Of a stretch of 64,000 nucleotides of DNA, positions 48,181 to 60,283 are shown piece after piece. Source of the stretch: Rhizophagus irregularis (taxonomy: Eukaryota; Glomeromycota; Glomeromycetes; Glomerales; Glomeraceae); contig NC_089444.1 in assembly GCF_026210795.1 (NCBI RefSeq), forward strand, positions 3,028,501 to 3,092,500, in the 5' to 3' direction. Both the position numbers and the translations under genes were made by a program. The notes below the pieces were generated by a model. The model saw nothing but the letters and a program-made list of their open reading frames with translations, was not told the DNA's origin and searched no databases. Position 1 is the first letter of the stretch, and each line of letters begins with the position of its first letter.

Positions 48181-48775
48181 TAAACTTTGTTTTCCAGCAT
48201 TCTTATGGACTTATCAGCAGAAGCAAGAGTTTTTCTTATTATCTGAATATCATCCTTGGTAAAGGCAATGGAATAACTGTGTGATTTTTTTATTTTTTCT
48301 TCCAACATTTCAGTTTCATGAGATTCAATGCGTTACATTTTGTTATTATATTTGTCCTCCAGATTTTTCTTTAATAAACGCAAGCTATCAGCAAATCTCT
48401 CATGTTCATCTTGTAAACGTTTGGATTCAGCACTAAGACAAGCTTCGATATCCATTTAATCTGTTTGGTTATTGTTTTCTGAATTTCTATTTTCGCTTGT
48501 TCAATTTATTCACATATTCTTCTTCACGTTGGCGCAAGGGATTTTCACTATCAGTTATCTCTTTTTCTCGTTCAAAAAGAGTCTATTCGAATGAAACTAA
48601 CCTGTTAAGAGTATCAATCACACCTGGAGTCGTATTTGCAGTTGTTTTCAGTCATTGATGATCTTTTTCTTTGTGTAATTGATTACTTCTCGATTCAACA
48701 ATTTCTCCACTTCAGGATGAATACTACTCGCTTCTTCTATTGTTAGTGGAAATTTCCAAGTTGTGAAACGTCTTT
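48181..48775 (-). pseudogene. Coiled-coil protein relic
   Basis: From an ATG at 48455 the minus strand reads MDIEACLSAESKRLQDEHER, FADSLRLLKKNLEDKYNNKM, then a TAA, and then in the same frame RIESHETEMLEEKIKKSHSY and KDDIQIIRKTLASADKSIRM to TAA at 48181. Further 5' (48480-48775) broken frames give LTIEEASSIHPEVEKLLNRE and FEREKEITDSENPLRQREEE with stops. The heptad-like Leu/Glu/Lys pattern indicates a decayed coiled-coil protein. Its family is unknown; it could be the tail of the transposase relic further upstream on the same strand. Confidence 0.55.
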
Positions 48776-49689
48776 ATATATCATTTTTAATAAGAACGAG
48801 GAAGTTAGTTAAGCTGTAAGTGAAAAGATGGAAATAATGAGTTGCTCATTTATCCGAAGAGTACTCAATAGTTATCCTATATGTACGTGAGAAAAAAATC
48901 ATAGAATTCATAGAACTCTGTGCTTCTTAGAATTGGGAATTCCATACATTCGGTAATGAAAATAAATTGTGTTTATCATGTTTGTTAGGTTTTATTATGT
49001 TAACGAGTAATTATGTGAATACAGAATGATGGAAATGGAAATAAAAAATAATACCTAAGTATATGCGTAAGAACATATAGACTAATTGGAACTCATCGTT
49101 TGTTCTAAGCGTGGGACAACACTCGCTACATCACACGACAAAATATACCAAAGTAAAGTAAAAACGCGTCTTTGGTTTATTATTTGTTTAAAAGAAAAAA
49201 ATTACATATTGCGATTCATACTATGATAATAAAAAAAAAATATTAGAATTCTTCAGAGATTATTGCTAGACATCTTATTAGTAAAGAATGTATTAAAAAA
49301 TTGCGTATAAAAATCATGATTAGAGAAATATCCCAAATCCTCAAACCATCTCCCCACTATGTGTCTTAACATTAAGTAATGACTATTTGGTATAACCATT
49401 ACGTATATGTATGACTCCTTAGAATCGATATTATAAATGTCTAAATTTGATCCGATTAGCTCTATTCGATCATTTTTTTTATTATATATTCCCTTTAATA
49501 TAAACTTTACAAAATATTACATAATTGAATATCAGAAATTTTGAAGTTTGGTAGATATGCTAATACCATTATTTCAAATTGTACAAAAGTTTATACACTA
49601 TAATTCAACTACCTTTTGTTAAATTGTTCTTTCCCTTAAACTATTTCTTCTTTATAGAAATCCAATCATCAAAACTAGAATTTAGCTTT
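48776..49689. other. Intergenic region
   Basis: Nothing recognisable was found. The stretch lies between two relics on the same strand and may be an eroded part of the same element. Confidence 0.35.
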
Positions 49690-50560
49690 TATTTCAACTG
49701 TTTTGGTAAGTTTGGCTTATATGCCAAACGCAATGTATGTCAAAAGTGTTCGGAAATTGTATTGTTATTGTGGCATTAACTGCAAGATCACCATCAGTTA
49801 CAAAAACTTTTGATGACGCACCAGTTGCTTCTTTTACACATTGAAAGGCCCATTCATAGGAAAGTTGTGTTTCATCATCAACAATTGCTTGTGCTACAAT
49901 TCGATTCTTTAAATTATTGTCTGAAATAACAAAAAGAGACAATGGGTGATTATACCAGTTGTTTTGTAAGTATTATCATGCATTATCACATCATGGTATC
50001 GCAACCACAAAATCTGCTATTCAGGACTAATCCAAGAAAGATGGGTTAATGAAGAAGTAATTTGATCAAATTTCATTGAAATTATCCATCGTGGATCCTC
50101 AGTTTTTTATCATGAAGCCTTTTTAATAACATTCCTGCATCTTCTTCACCTGGTGTTGATTCACGTCGAAATTTACTGATAGCATTATAAAGATCCAGTC
50201 GGCATATTCTAGTCTTAAATTTTTCTCGAATAATCCGATATTGTTCTGTTGCATTTATAACATTAAAATGAATTTCTTCAAGGAACTCTTCTGGTAATTT
50301 TCGTTATGTTGGAATAAATTGACTTGCTGATGGATGACATTCATGTCCAATATGTTGGTCGTTGAATTATGTGACTTCAAGATAACCCTTACTCTTTTTA
50401 ATCCATATATTAAACAAGATGATACACTTGTAGGACCCTTTTAATTAGACCTGGCTTTTCCGGCGCCGGCACAAATAAGTTCGCTTCAATACTTCACCAC
50501 CAATTCGCATTCCATGACCTTTAGCAGCACTGCAGCAGCAAATTTCTTCATGATATTTGC
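49690..50560 (-). pseudogene. FAR1/MULE transposase relic
   Basis: Reading on the minus strand from about 50540, fragments appear in order: HGMRIGGEVLKRTYLC (FAR1-type DNA-binding region), SKGYLEVT..FNDQHIGHECHP, LPEEFLEEIHFNVINATEQY, FRRESTPGEEDAGMLLKRLH, WLRYHDVIMHDNTYKTT (first catalytic Asp), ETQLSYEWAFQCVKEATG, VFVTDGDLAVNATI (second Asp) and DIHCVWHISQ. These are MULE transposase landmarks. Several stops and shifts interrupt them, and the Glu region and SWIM finger are missing. It is unrelated at sequence level to the 13-14 kb element beyond the domain family. Confidence 0.75.
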
Positions 50561-52159
50561 TACATGATCCCAACTTGATATGTTTTACCGACATAAATCT
50601 TTGAAATGTCACTCTTGTCGGTATTTTCTACTTCTTATATTATGTTTTCATTGCATACATCATCGGACATACTATTCAAGAAAAAAAAATCCCACATGTC
50701 TTGTTTTTTTTCATTTAGACAATGTCATGAAAAAGGCAAATTATTACTTGCCTGTCAGTATCAGAAAAATCTTCTGAACTATCGTGTGCCAATAAAGTCT
50801 CGAACTCTGCATTTTGAATGGTTTCTTTCATATTTTGTATAAATCGTAGTATTGTAGAATGCTTAATTGTATTTTATTTAATGAAAATAAAACAAAAGAA
50901 ACTGGGATACACTATATTATAATGATGAGCTCTATGGGAAAATAAGCTTTCGCCAAGTAACCAATGAATTACGAAATGTATGACAATCTCATACGTATAA
51001 GTATGATAATTGCGTGATAAAGACGTGATATTTACAAACTGCCACATATTAATCGTGATATTTACAAATTTAAGAATTTATTGCACGTGATACACTTTGT
51101 TTGTATTATTTTGCCAAAATTTATCTTGTGAAAATCTTCATTATACGAAGAACAGATTCGTTTAAATGAAAATTCGTCATATAAAGAGTTATTTTGTATA
51201 TGCGAGTTATAAAAATAACTTCGTTAAACGATATATATAAAATTAATTGATGATATTCAATATGAAAAGAACTTTTTCATATGTTAAAATCGATACCATG
51301 CTGAAGATTTGTTGTATTGTGAAATTCATTATATCAAAATTCGCTATAAAAAGAGTTAACTATTTACTTTTTACTGTTTCCTGTATCTTTAAAACTTTTT
51401 TTTTTTTCAAACTGTAACGCATCTCTTTATTAAGGACAGACAAATCCCTTTTAGAAATACCTAGAAACGTTCGTCAACACGAAACGCCTCTATAACAGAG
51501 TTCAATCTATCCTAATACAAATAAAACAAATATAACAAAAAAAATTAAATACTAAAAAAACAAACAAACCTGATACACTCTAATAGGACCTAACTAAAAT
51601 TAAAAACTATCTACTAAAGACTAAAGAATTCTCTCTAAGAAACTAAATTTAAGGGAAGCTCTCGCTAATCTAGAAATAACAAATAATATAACTCGATTAT
51701 AAGCTACAAATTACCCTATCAGCCCATCTAAAATCTGCTCTCCTCTCTATTATTGTTGCTTCAACCTCTTCTTATACTTCTCTATATTCTTCAAAAATCG
51801 TGTTGGCGATGGTGTTTCCGGAATCAGCCGTTTCTCCCCAGTTTCTTTTTCATCGGTCCTTCGATTTTCGTCCTTTAAGCGTTTTGTATCTTTAAAACTT
51901 CCTTTATTTAATATACTTGATATATAACTATTTTATTTGATGAGTTAATAAATTGTAATTTTGGAACAGTTACACCAACTTAGCTTTATTTTTATTAACT
52001 TAGATCGTTTTAATATATGTATTAATTTATACAAAGATAAAAAAAATATAAAACTAGCTCCCCAACTTACGCGTCAAAGACTATAGTAAGTAGCGAATTC
52101 AACCTTTTATGTTCTTCATAAATGTTTTTCAAAGAGTAAGAATGATAGAGAAGTAAATT
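50561..52159. other. Intergenic region with relic
   Basis: AT-rich. At 51750-51890 (minus) a 45-residue C-terminal frame reads KRLKDENRRTDEKETGEKRL, IPETPSPTRFLKNIEKYKKR and LKQQ before TAA. It has clear coding character, is rich in charged residues, and belongs to no family I recognise. The rest shows no structure. Confidence 0.4.
51750..51890 (-). pseudogene. Short charged C-terminal relic
   Basis: The open minus-strand segment ends in TAA at 51752-51750 and starts without an ATG. Its codons contain far more G+C than the surrounding bases. It is probably the surviving 3' end of a transposon or host gene. No domain was recognised. Confidence 0.35.
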
Positions 52160-53654
52160 TCAATGACTATCAATTTGAAATACTTCACATTCTTCTACAT
52201 CAAACTTACTTTCAGTTTTTCTAATCGATTTTTCATAAGAGAATTTTTTGCAATAATTAATATTGAATATGTTCCACATAATAAGATCATTTTCACCAAA
52301 TGATGGACCATAAGCAGACCAATTATACATAGCACATTTTTCATCCACTACACGGCTTAAAATATAATTTTCAATTCTATCATTGGTAAAAGAAAATATA
52401 AAACTATCTTTAGTAGTTCCATATTTTCCATCAGATCCCCATTCAATTGGATTATAACCTCCAAGAATTTCGGTATTATCTTTCACTTTAATAATTGTAA
52501 CTGTACGAGATTTATTATCACAAATTTCGTGAAATTTATCTCGTGAATGTCCGTCACGAGATGCGCGAAATAATAATTTAAATTCATACGAAGAAGCCAA
52601 CTTGTCCGTGATTTCTAATCTATCGATCCATTTTGAGATTAATTCAGCATGTTGAGATGTAATGATTTTTGAATCAACAGTTTTTAATCCAATTTCTTTA
52701 GTTATTTGAGATCTTGATTTGTCGATTGGCTTACTATCAGGATTTAAAAGAGTTAAAAAAGCTTTTAATAAATCCGTACATAATTCTTCAGGTAAAATTT
52801 CTTTATAAGGAAATACTTTGTCAACAAATTCTTTAGAAGTTAAATTGTAAAAATTAATAAAAGGAATATATTGTTGTAAGGTATTCTTTAAAGTATTAAA
52901 ATCATCTTTTAAAAAATTTGTGATATCAGAAGGAAGTTCAGGATTTTGAGCAAGTCCCCATTTAAGTACGTTTTCCCAAATTTGAATTTCACTTATTTGA
53001 AGATTATCATTTTGAATAATTGAAATCAAAAGTTTTTCTGGAATTGAAGAGAAATTTAATGAATTGAAAATCTTAATTGGCTCTTTAGATATTAAATTAA
53101 TACAATATTTTTGAAGTTCTGAGAATGAATCATTTTCAAAACTTGTTTGATAAACGAAATTAAAATTATTTTCCATCCAGTTTTCTTTATTTTCGATCAA
53201 AAAAAATTGTAAATATAAAACTAATTCCTGAAGACTAAGTTCATTAGCGGCAACTAAAACCTTAATTATATCCGAATTATCATAATCATTCAAAGAAAGT
53301 TTTCCACCATAAATATACCTAAAATAAAAAAATATATATATACATTATTAATAAAATCAATAAAATAGAATAACCTAAATATCATTTGTTTTACCTTAAA
53401 ATTATTTGAAAAATTTCAGGTGAAATATTTGATAATTTGATATGTGCCAAAGTTCCATCATTTTTCTTTTTATTAGTTGACAAAATTCTTCGCAAGTAAG
53501 AAGAACGATAATGTAAAATAACCATGTGAGCACGGAAAACTTTTACGTAAGGGTCATTACCAACTTCAATAGTAATATCATAATATTCTTCATCATTTAA
53601 TATTTCAAGTAAATTTTGTGATAATTTTGGTAAAAGTTTATTATCCTCCTCCAT
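52160..53654 (-). CDS. BTB-BACK-TLDc protein, copy 8
   Basis: Exons 53654-53395 and 53318-52160 give 472 residues starting MEEDNKLLPKLSQNLLEIL. Together with copy 9 it forms a distinct subgroup: TLDc opens LLFRASRDGHSRDKFHEICD (Ala for Gly), the exon 2 start is KVLVAANELSLQELVLYLQF, and the Arg/Ser-rich linker KPIDKSRSQITKEIGLKTVD replaces the array type. Other motifs are TEILGGYNPIEW, KDSFIFSF, YGPSFGENDLIMW, SYEKSIRKTESKF and EECEVFQI. The intron differs in sequence from the array genes but sits at the same codon. The promoter keeps a TATATAAGG-like box (ACATATATAAGGCC) but I find no CACGTG nearby. It is intact. Confidence 0.9.
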
Positions 53655-55213
53655 GTTTTATAATTTCGGCGTTAAAAAAGGAAAGAAAAGGAATTAATTC
53701 AAATTTGTTAATTGTTCGGCCTTATATATGTGATAATTTGTATTTGTACGACATTATTTTACACCACATATACTATAATGATCTAGCATGCTACAGTAGT
53801 TATTTTGGCGGCGTTGATCGTTAACAATTGTAACGTCAAACACTGAAATAAAGCATCTGGTATTTGATAAGAATCATGATTATATAATTTTCCTATAAAA
53901 TTATTAATTATCAAGAGAACAAAATGTTTTAAACAGTTTGTATTTTCGAAATCATTAATTAGCTATCACGTTTTTAGTTTTTCTACAATTACAGTAATAA
54001 TGAAACTTTAAGATAGATTATTTATTATTCACGTAAAAATTTGATTAAGGGTAGAAAAAACAGAACGATATAATTATGTTAGAGAAGAATTCATAGAAAT
54101 TTTTAAATCCAACATTAAAAAAAATCCTTAAAATATAATTTTTAAAATATAATTTGTTGAATTAATTATTCGTCGGTAACGATCATTCTTGATTAAATTC
54201 AGTTAATTAGAAAGTTGTAATGATGACTTTTGGGGCCAATGGACAATTGAACAATTGGATAATTGAACTATTGGACTTTGATAAGTCCAAATCCATATTT
54301 TATTGGATAAATTGTCACTTTTGTACTATTACTAGTTATTCTAAATAATCATATATACAATTTTGTTTGAAGATATAGAATCAAAAATAATCAACTAATT
54401 ATTTTTATTTACAAAAATTATTAAGCTTGAAATAAAATTGTTGGATTAATAATATTAATGAATTAATTCAAAAGTACTGGGACTATAAGAATTCAATCGG
54501 ACTATCGGTTGGAATGGACTATCACCAATTAGTCCAAGCCCAATAGTCCAAATTTTTTTCAATTGGACTCCCATAACTGGTTTAAAGTAAACTATTATGT
54601 GCCGTTGTCATGGTAATTGGAATTGTAAAATTCTCAACTTTAAAATAATTCTTAATTTAACGTAACAAATGATAAAAGGACAAATAAAAAAGATTTAAAT
54701 TATAATTTTGATCGTTTAAATAAGAGAAAAAATTATCTTTTTTTATAGACTATTTAAATTAACAAAAATTATCTCGTTAACTTTCCAAAAAAAAAGGTTC
54801 ATTATATCGGGCATTCACTGTTAATAAAGATTAGATAATATTTTTTAAATTGTGATTATATGAATAGAAATGAGACAAAGAACACACATGCGTTTCAAGA
54901 GTGGAGTAACCGCTAAAGGAATGTGGCTTTGATATTCAAATGAAAATCATGACATAAGACTTAACGCCTTTAGCCGATCATTTTCGTTTTAAATGATCGT
55001 AACCAATTGTACAAATCTAATCTCATCATTTAAAAATAATATTTAAAGCGGCAATATTCTCCTTCCTTCTACAAATCGTAGATGTAAATAATGTGTGAGT
55101 AAAATTGGTCGTTGAATCACTTGAGATTTTGATATGAGATATAACTTGCCTAATATTCTCCTATGCGTAGACTATAAACTAATTAAAATTTATTTATTAT
55201 TATTTATTATTAG
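53655..55213. other. Intergenic region with TTGGAC-repeat element
   Basis: No gene start was found for the downstream Cys-rich exons. The segment about 54230-54590 is described separately. The remainder is AT-rich and unexplained. Confidence 0.35.
54230..54590. repeat. TTGGAC-motif repeat cluster, possible MITE
   Basis: ATTGGAC/GTCCAAT and near variants occur many times (ggccaatggacaattgaaca, ctattggactttgataagtc, tagtccaagcccaatagtcc, caattggactcccataactg) in both orientations at the two ends, with an AT-rich middle. This resembles subterminal repeats of a short non-autonomous element. Exact ends and target duplication could not be set. Confidence 0.4.
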
Positions 55214-56043
55214 GCTGCTATTGCTGTGGAAGTACTGGCAAAACGTATGGAGATAGCTGTCACTGCATCGCGAGATTTGGTGAAGGCGCCATAAGTAATA
55301 AAGAAGCTTGTGAATATTGCTACAAATGCTATGCTCATTGTAATTGTGGTAAGTAATAATTCTCAAATTTCTCAATTTTTATAAGTTATTGTTATTATCA
55401 TCAAAAATCTCAAAGTGATTCAATGACCTGAATTATGGCACATTTACATTAAAAACTATTATAACGTGTACGGTAACGTAATTTTATCATCGATTGAATG
55501 CGAAGTAACGTAAAACAATGAGCTGCTTTAGAATTTTAAAATACCTTTTTTAAGGTCTTTTCATTTTTGTCCTTCTGATTCTTATGTATATAGAATGGAT
55601 TAAACCAATTTATTGGTTTATAACGTTAACGAATAAAATTATCGGAACTTTGTATACGCAATGTCAAATATATATAATAGTTCGGTCGTTTGGAATACTG
55701 TTACAATCAAAAGTAGTATACTAACTTGGTTATTAAAAACTTGAGACATTTTTACTTACGCCAAAAGATTAAATGATATACATTTTTTATATAACGCCAG
55801 ATAGAAAAATTTTATGAATAAACACATGATTAATATAAAATTTTCCCCACTGAATTTTATAGATTTATAAATTATTATATTTTCTATAAATAATGATGCG
55901 TAAATTTAATTATTACGGTTTTCAAAATTAGTCGATACGAATAAAATAAAAAATGAAATTTTATAATCTCGTGTAAATAAGAAAATTCTCTTGTATTTTT
56001 TTTTTCCTTAGACGGAGGATGTACAATTACCACTACTACCTAA
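55214..56043 (+). CDS. Cysteine-rich small protein, two exons, 5' end not found
   Basis: Exon A (55214-55348) follows TTATTAG and ends at GTAAGT. Exon B (56012-56043) follows a T-rich CCTTAG acceptor and ends in TAA. The joined frame reads CYCCGSTGKTYGDSCHCIAR, FGEGAISNKEACEYCYKCYA, HCNCDGGCTITTTT. Eleven Cys in about 55 residues, in C-x-CC and CxxCxxC spacing, predict a disulphide-rich (or metal-binding) secreted mini-domain. The phase requires an upstream exon ending in one extra base, which I could not identify, so a signal peptide is not shown. The intron is about 660 bases, long for this window. It is either a small secreted Cys-rich protein gene with a distant first exon or the tail of a decayed one. 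Confidence 0.5.
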
Positions 56044-56692
56044 AAATCTAATTTCGGTATGAAAAACTCGTTTACTTTATTTAAAGAATATTCATGTTAC
56101 ATAATATTTACGATATTTCAAAAAATTACGAACTTGCCAAAAGAATTGATTGGTTACTTAAAAATCAATTTAAATAAATTTAATGTAAAATTATTTCTGA
56201 AATTTTTTTCATTAATTCCGTATTGATTATTTTGTATTTTATTCAAAAAGATTTTACTCGATACTATCAAAAAATTCTTTATTTGTCGACACTTGTTATG
56301 GGCGAAGGATGATACCAAATTTTATATCATATTATTTCAATTTGTATTATCAGTAATACTATAAACTTGTTAGTTAGTTATTACTGCACTGAAACTCACA
56401 AATATCTTGAACATGTTACAATTATCTTTTTTATACCTTTTATGATTTTCATTATTTAACGCTTAACCAAAAATTTATTTTGTTCAATCACCGCCTTTTA
56501 TTCATACGCAGTAACGAGATAAATATATATTCTTTGTTACACATGAATTACACGCAGGTTTAACCATATTTATTTTTGTCCATAATATAATGTTATGTTG
56601 CACAGAGTACAATGAAAATTATATAAGGTCTAACATTTACGTATTTGGATTAATACTTTTTCTTTTCGCTAACGTTAAAAAATTTATAAAGA
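56044..56692. promoter_or_regulatory. Intergenic region and promoter of copy 9
   Basis: ATTATATAAGGTCTAAC near 56618-56634 is the conserved TATA-type box of the BTB-TLDc family, about 60 bases before the ATG. No CACGTG palindrome was found. The rest is AT-rich. Confidence 0.45.
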
Positions 56693-58221
56693 ATGGATGA
56701 TAATAAACTTTTACCAAAATTATCACAAAATTTACTTGAAATTTTAAATGATGAAGAATATTATGATATTACTATTGAAGTTGGTAATGACCCTTATGTA
56801 AAGTTCTTTCGTGCTCACATGGTTATTTTACATTATCGTTCCCCTTACTTGCGAAGAATTTTGTCAACTAATAAAAAGAAAAATGATGGAACTTTGGTAC
56901 ATATTAAATTGCCAAATATTTCTCCTGAAATTTTTCAAATAATTTTAAGGTAATTAATTTTTAAAGACGATTAAATAAATTTTATTTTAATAATATTTTA
57001 ATTTAAGAATATTTTCTTTACTTCAGGTATATATACGGTGGAAAACTTTCTTTGAACGAATATGATACTTTAGACCTAATTAAAGTTTTAGTTGCTGCTA
57101 ACGAACTTAATCTTCAAGAATTAATCACATATTTACAATTTTATTTGATTAAAAATAAAACAAACTGGATGGAACAAAATTTTAATTTGATATATCAAAC
57201 AAGCTATGAGAATGATTCTTTCTTGGAACTTCAAAAATATTGTACTGATTTAATTTCTAAAGGACCAGATAAGATATTTAATTCTTTAAATTTTTCTTCA
57301 ATCCCAGAAAAACTTTTAGTTACAATTATTCAAAGTGATAATCGTCAAATGAGTGAAATTCAAATTTGGGAATATGTTCTTAAATGGGGTCTTGCTCAAA
57401 ATCCCAACCTTCCCTCTGACCTTACAAACTTTTCAAAAGATGATTTCAAAAGCTTAAAGAATACTTTACAAGGATGTATTCAAATTATTAAATTTTATAA
57501 TTTAACTTCTAAAGAATTTTTAGAAAAAGTGTTACCTTATGAAAAAATATTTCCCAAAAATTTATATAAAGATTTATTAAAAGCTTTTTTAAGTCTTTCA
57601 GATCCTAATAGCAAACCAGTTGATAAATCGGAATATACTTTTTCAAGTCTTCCAGTTCTTGATGATGAATCGGAACATATTTTAGGTCTTTCGGAATATG
57701 AAAATATGAGAACTATTGATTCAAAAATTATAACTTATCAACATATTGAATTAATCTCAAAATGGATCGATAGATTAGAAATCACGGACAAGTTGGCTTC
57801 TTCGTATAAATTTAAATTATTATTTCGCGCATCTCGTGACGGACATTCACGAGGTAAATTTCACGAAATTTGCGATAATAAACCACGCACAGTAACATGT
57901 GTTAAAGTGAAAGACAGTAACGAAATTCTTGGAGGGTATAATCCAAATGTATGGAAATCAGACATCAGTAACGGCGCTAATAAAGATAATTTTATATTTT
58001 CTTTTAGCAATAATAAAATTGATAATTATATTTTAAGTCGTGTAACGAATGGGAATTATGCTACAATAAATAATCCTAGTTATGGTCCATCATTTGGTGG
58101 AAGTGATCTTATTATATGGGGTTGTATAGGTTGTTATAGTGCAAAAAGACATTATGAAAAATCGATTAGAACTGAAAATGTCTTTGGTGTAGAAGAATGT
58201 GAAGTGTTTCAAATTGCGTAG
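56693..58221 (+). CDS. BTB-BACK-TLDc protein, copy 9
   Basis: Exons 56693-56949 and 57027-58221 give 483 residues, the longest copy. The BTB exon starts MDDNKLLPKLSQNLLEIL and has KFFRAH where others have KIFRAH. The BACK to TLDc linker holds a unique insertion of about 25 residues (SSLPVLDDESEHILGLSEYE). TLDc opens LLFRASRDGHSRGKFHEICD as in copy 8, then NEILGGYNPNVWKSD, KDNFIFSFSNNKIDNY, YGPSFGGSDLIIWG, HYEKSIRTENVF and EECEVFQIA. It sits on the opposite strand to copy 8, about 3 kb away, so the pair looks like an inverted duplication with the Cys-rich exons between. It is intact. Confidence 0.9.
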
Positions 58222-60283
58222 AAAAATTAATAGCGATGAGTTTTTTTGAATTAAAATATAATTATTAATAAAGCTTAGAAAATTACTATGTTCTATTGAT
58301 GTTATATTCTAATCAATTGATTATATATATGTATATTTATTCATTAGAATAATCTTGTTAAATTAAAAAGAATAGCTTCAGCAATACAGCGACAATAAAA
58401 TAGATAAACTTACTTTTTTCATATTTACCAAAAAAATCGTATTTAGAATTTAAATAAAGCTAAAAAAAAATAAAAATAAAATATATTCAGGAAAGTAAAA
58501 TCGTCTGAAAAACTTATTCTTTTTACGGTAAACAAAATTTTTCTCCACCATAATATAAATTCTCGTGATTGAATATTTTCGAAAATTTATTTTGAAGACT
58601 AAACAAACTAAATTTACCGTAAAGGATAATCTTAAAATTTTTCTGTATGTCGTTTCTTTTCAATTTAATTACAGGAATATCGGTCATGAAAGATTAAATG
58701 AGTTTCAATTCCGATAAATAAAACTGGAGGTCTAAAACAACTTTTTTCCATAGGGTTACGCTGATTGGCTAAAATTTATCAATTATCATTGATGGGATAA
58801 TTCAAGCACCACAAGCAACCAAGTAAGTCATATGGATCATAACCATCTCGTCCAAAAATTTGAAAATATGAAAAAAGAGGCATCACCAGAATTCTGGATA
58901 GAAATCTTCCCCATACCTAACAGATAAACTCCGGCACATTTTCGCATTATTCTTGCCTAATTTATTGTTACACAGTCCGAGACTCATCAACATTTGAAGG
59001 TTTGTGTAATCTACAAAGAGAGCATTTTGAATTACCGCTGGAGATATTTCTTTTGCTTGTTGCATAGTTTACTTTATTTATTACGACTCTTTGAAGGACA
59101 ATATGATAATTAAGTAAGCGAAGAGTGGTTGCTCAAAATATAATCGTGATCTTTATTTAAATTGGTCGTAATGATTGAGTATCACTATGTTATCCCATTG
59201 AGGAGTCGCTTGAGAACCCCTTAGAAAAAGTATTTTATATAAAGAGTTAATGCGAAATCTAAATACGTGCTACTAATAACAAGATTTCATGTCTGCCTGA
59301 CTGCCCATTAACTAATTTATACTTAATAAATTTTTATTATTTAACTTGAATGTCAAACTTAAGATTGGTTCTTATGAAAGTATACGTTAATTTGAATCTG
59401 TTCTAATTGATGAAATTTACTTTCAAATTATAAGTTAACATTAGGTATCCTTTATGACTATAAGCCGTACCAAATTTATATAGCACAAATAGGGAAGTTA
59501 AAATTTGCTGATGCGAAACTTTTATGTCATTGTTTGAACGAACAACATAATAAATTGGAGACGTGAAATGCAAATACTGTGTGCCAACTTCCGTCAAATG
59601 TGTAAGAAGTTTCTCTATCTAACTTTAGTCCACTTTTTAATAATAATGTGAGTCTGTGATTCATGTCATGTTTGTTTTGGAGCTTATAACAAGTAGTATA
59701 ATGATAACCAGACCCAATCTATATTTAAAGATACGAACATTAAAAACTTTTAAGTATTTTAAGTATTTTTAATCAAATAATTGAAATATTCCTTATTTGA
59801 ATTTACCAAGATAAAATATAAAATTATTTAATAGTTTATGACATGTTACAAACAAATAAATAAGAATTGCTTAACCAGTTAATTAATAGAGTAATTAATT
59901 AAATGAGTAATTAATTAATATTGTCCTAGTAACTGAAGTAATACGGTAATAAATAATCATTTTGTACTTTTTACGCTTCAAGAAAATTTCAAGATAATTT
60001 TGGTGAAATTTTATTATTTTCGTTATTAAACATTTAAACCCACACCAATATATGACACTCCCGGCCTTATTATGACTTGTAAATTAAAATATTAAAACGA
60101 ACGACATGAATCCATATAACATAATTAATACTTTTTATTCTTTAACATTAAAAATACATATCTTAGATTAATTTATCATAAATAAAGAATGATACAATAA
60201 TAATAGCTTAAATTTAGATTTATAGTGTATATTAAATATTTTAACCGTTCATTATGTTAAAAATTATTTGAAAGAAGTTTGAG
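58222..60283. other. Intergenic region with possible relic
   Basis: Mostly AT-rich. At 58780-59065 (minus) two overlapping frames look coding: MQQAKEISPAVIQNALFVDY and following residues (59065-58883), and, after an AG-type acceptor near 58930, LVMPLFSYFQIFGRDGYDPY then DLLGCLWCLNYPINDN before TGA. They could be two exons of an unrecognised gene or a frameshifted relic. Confidence 0.3.
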
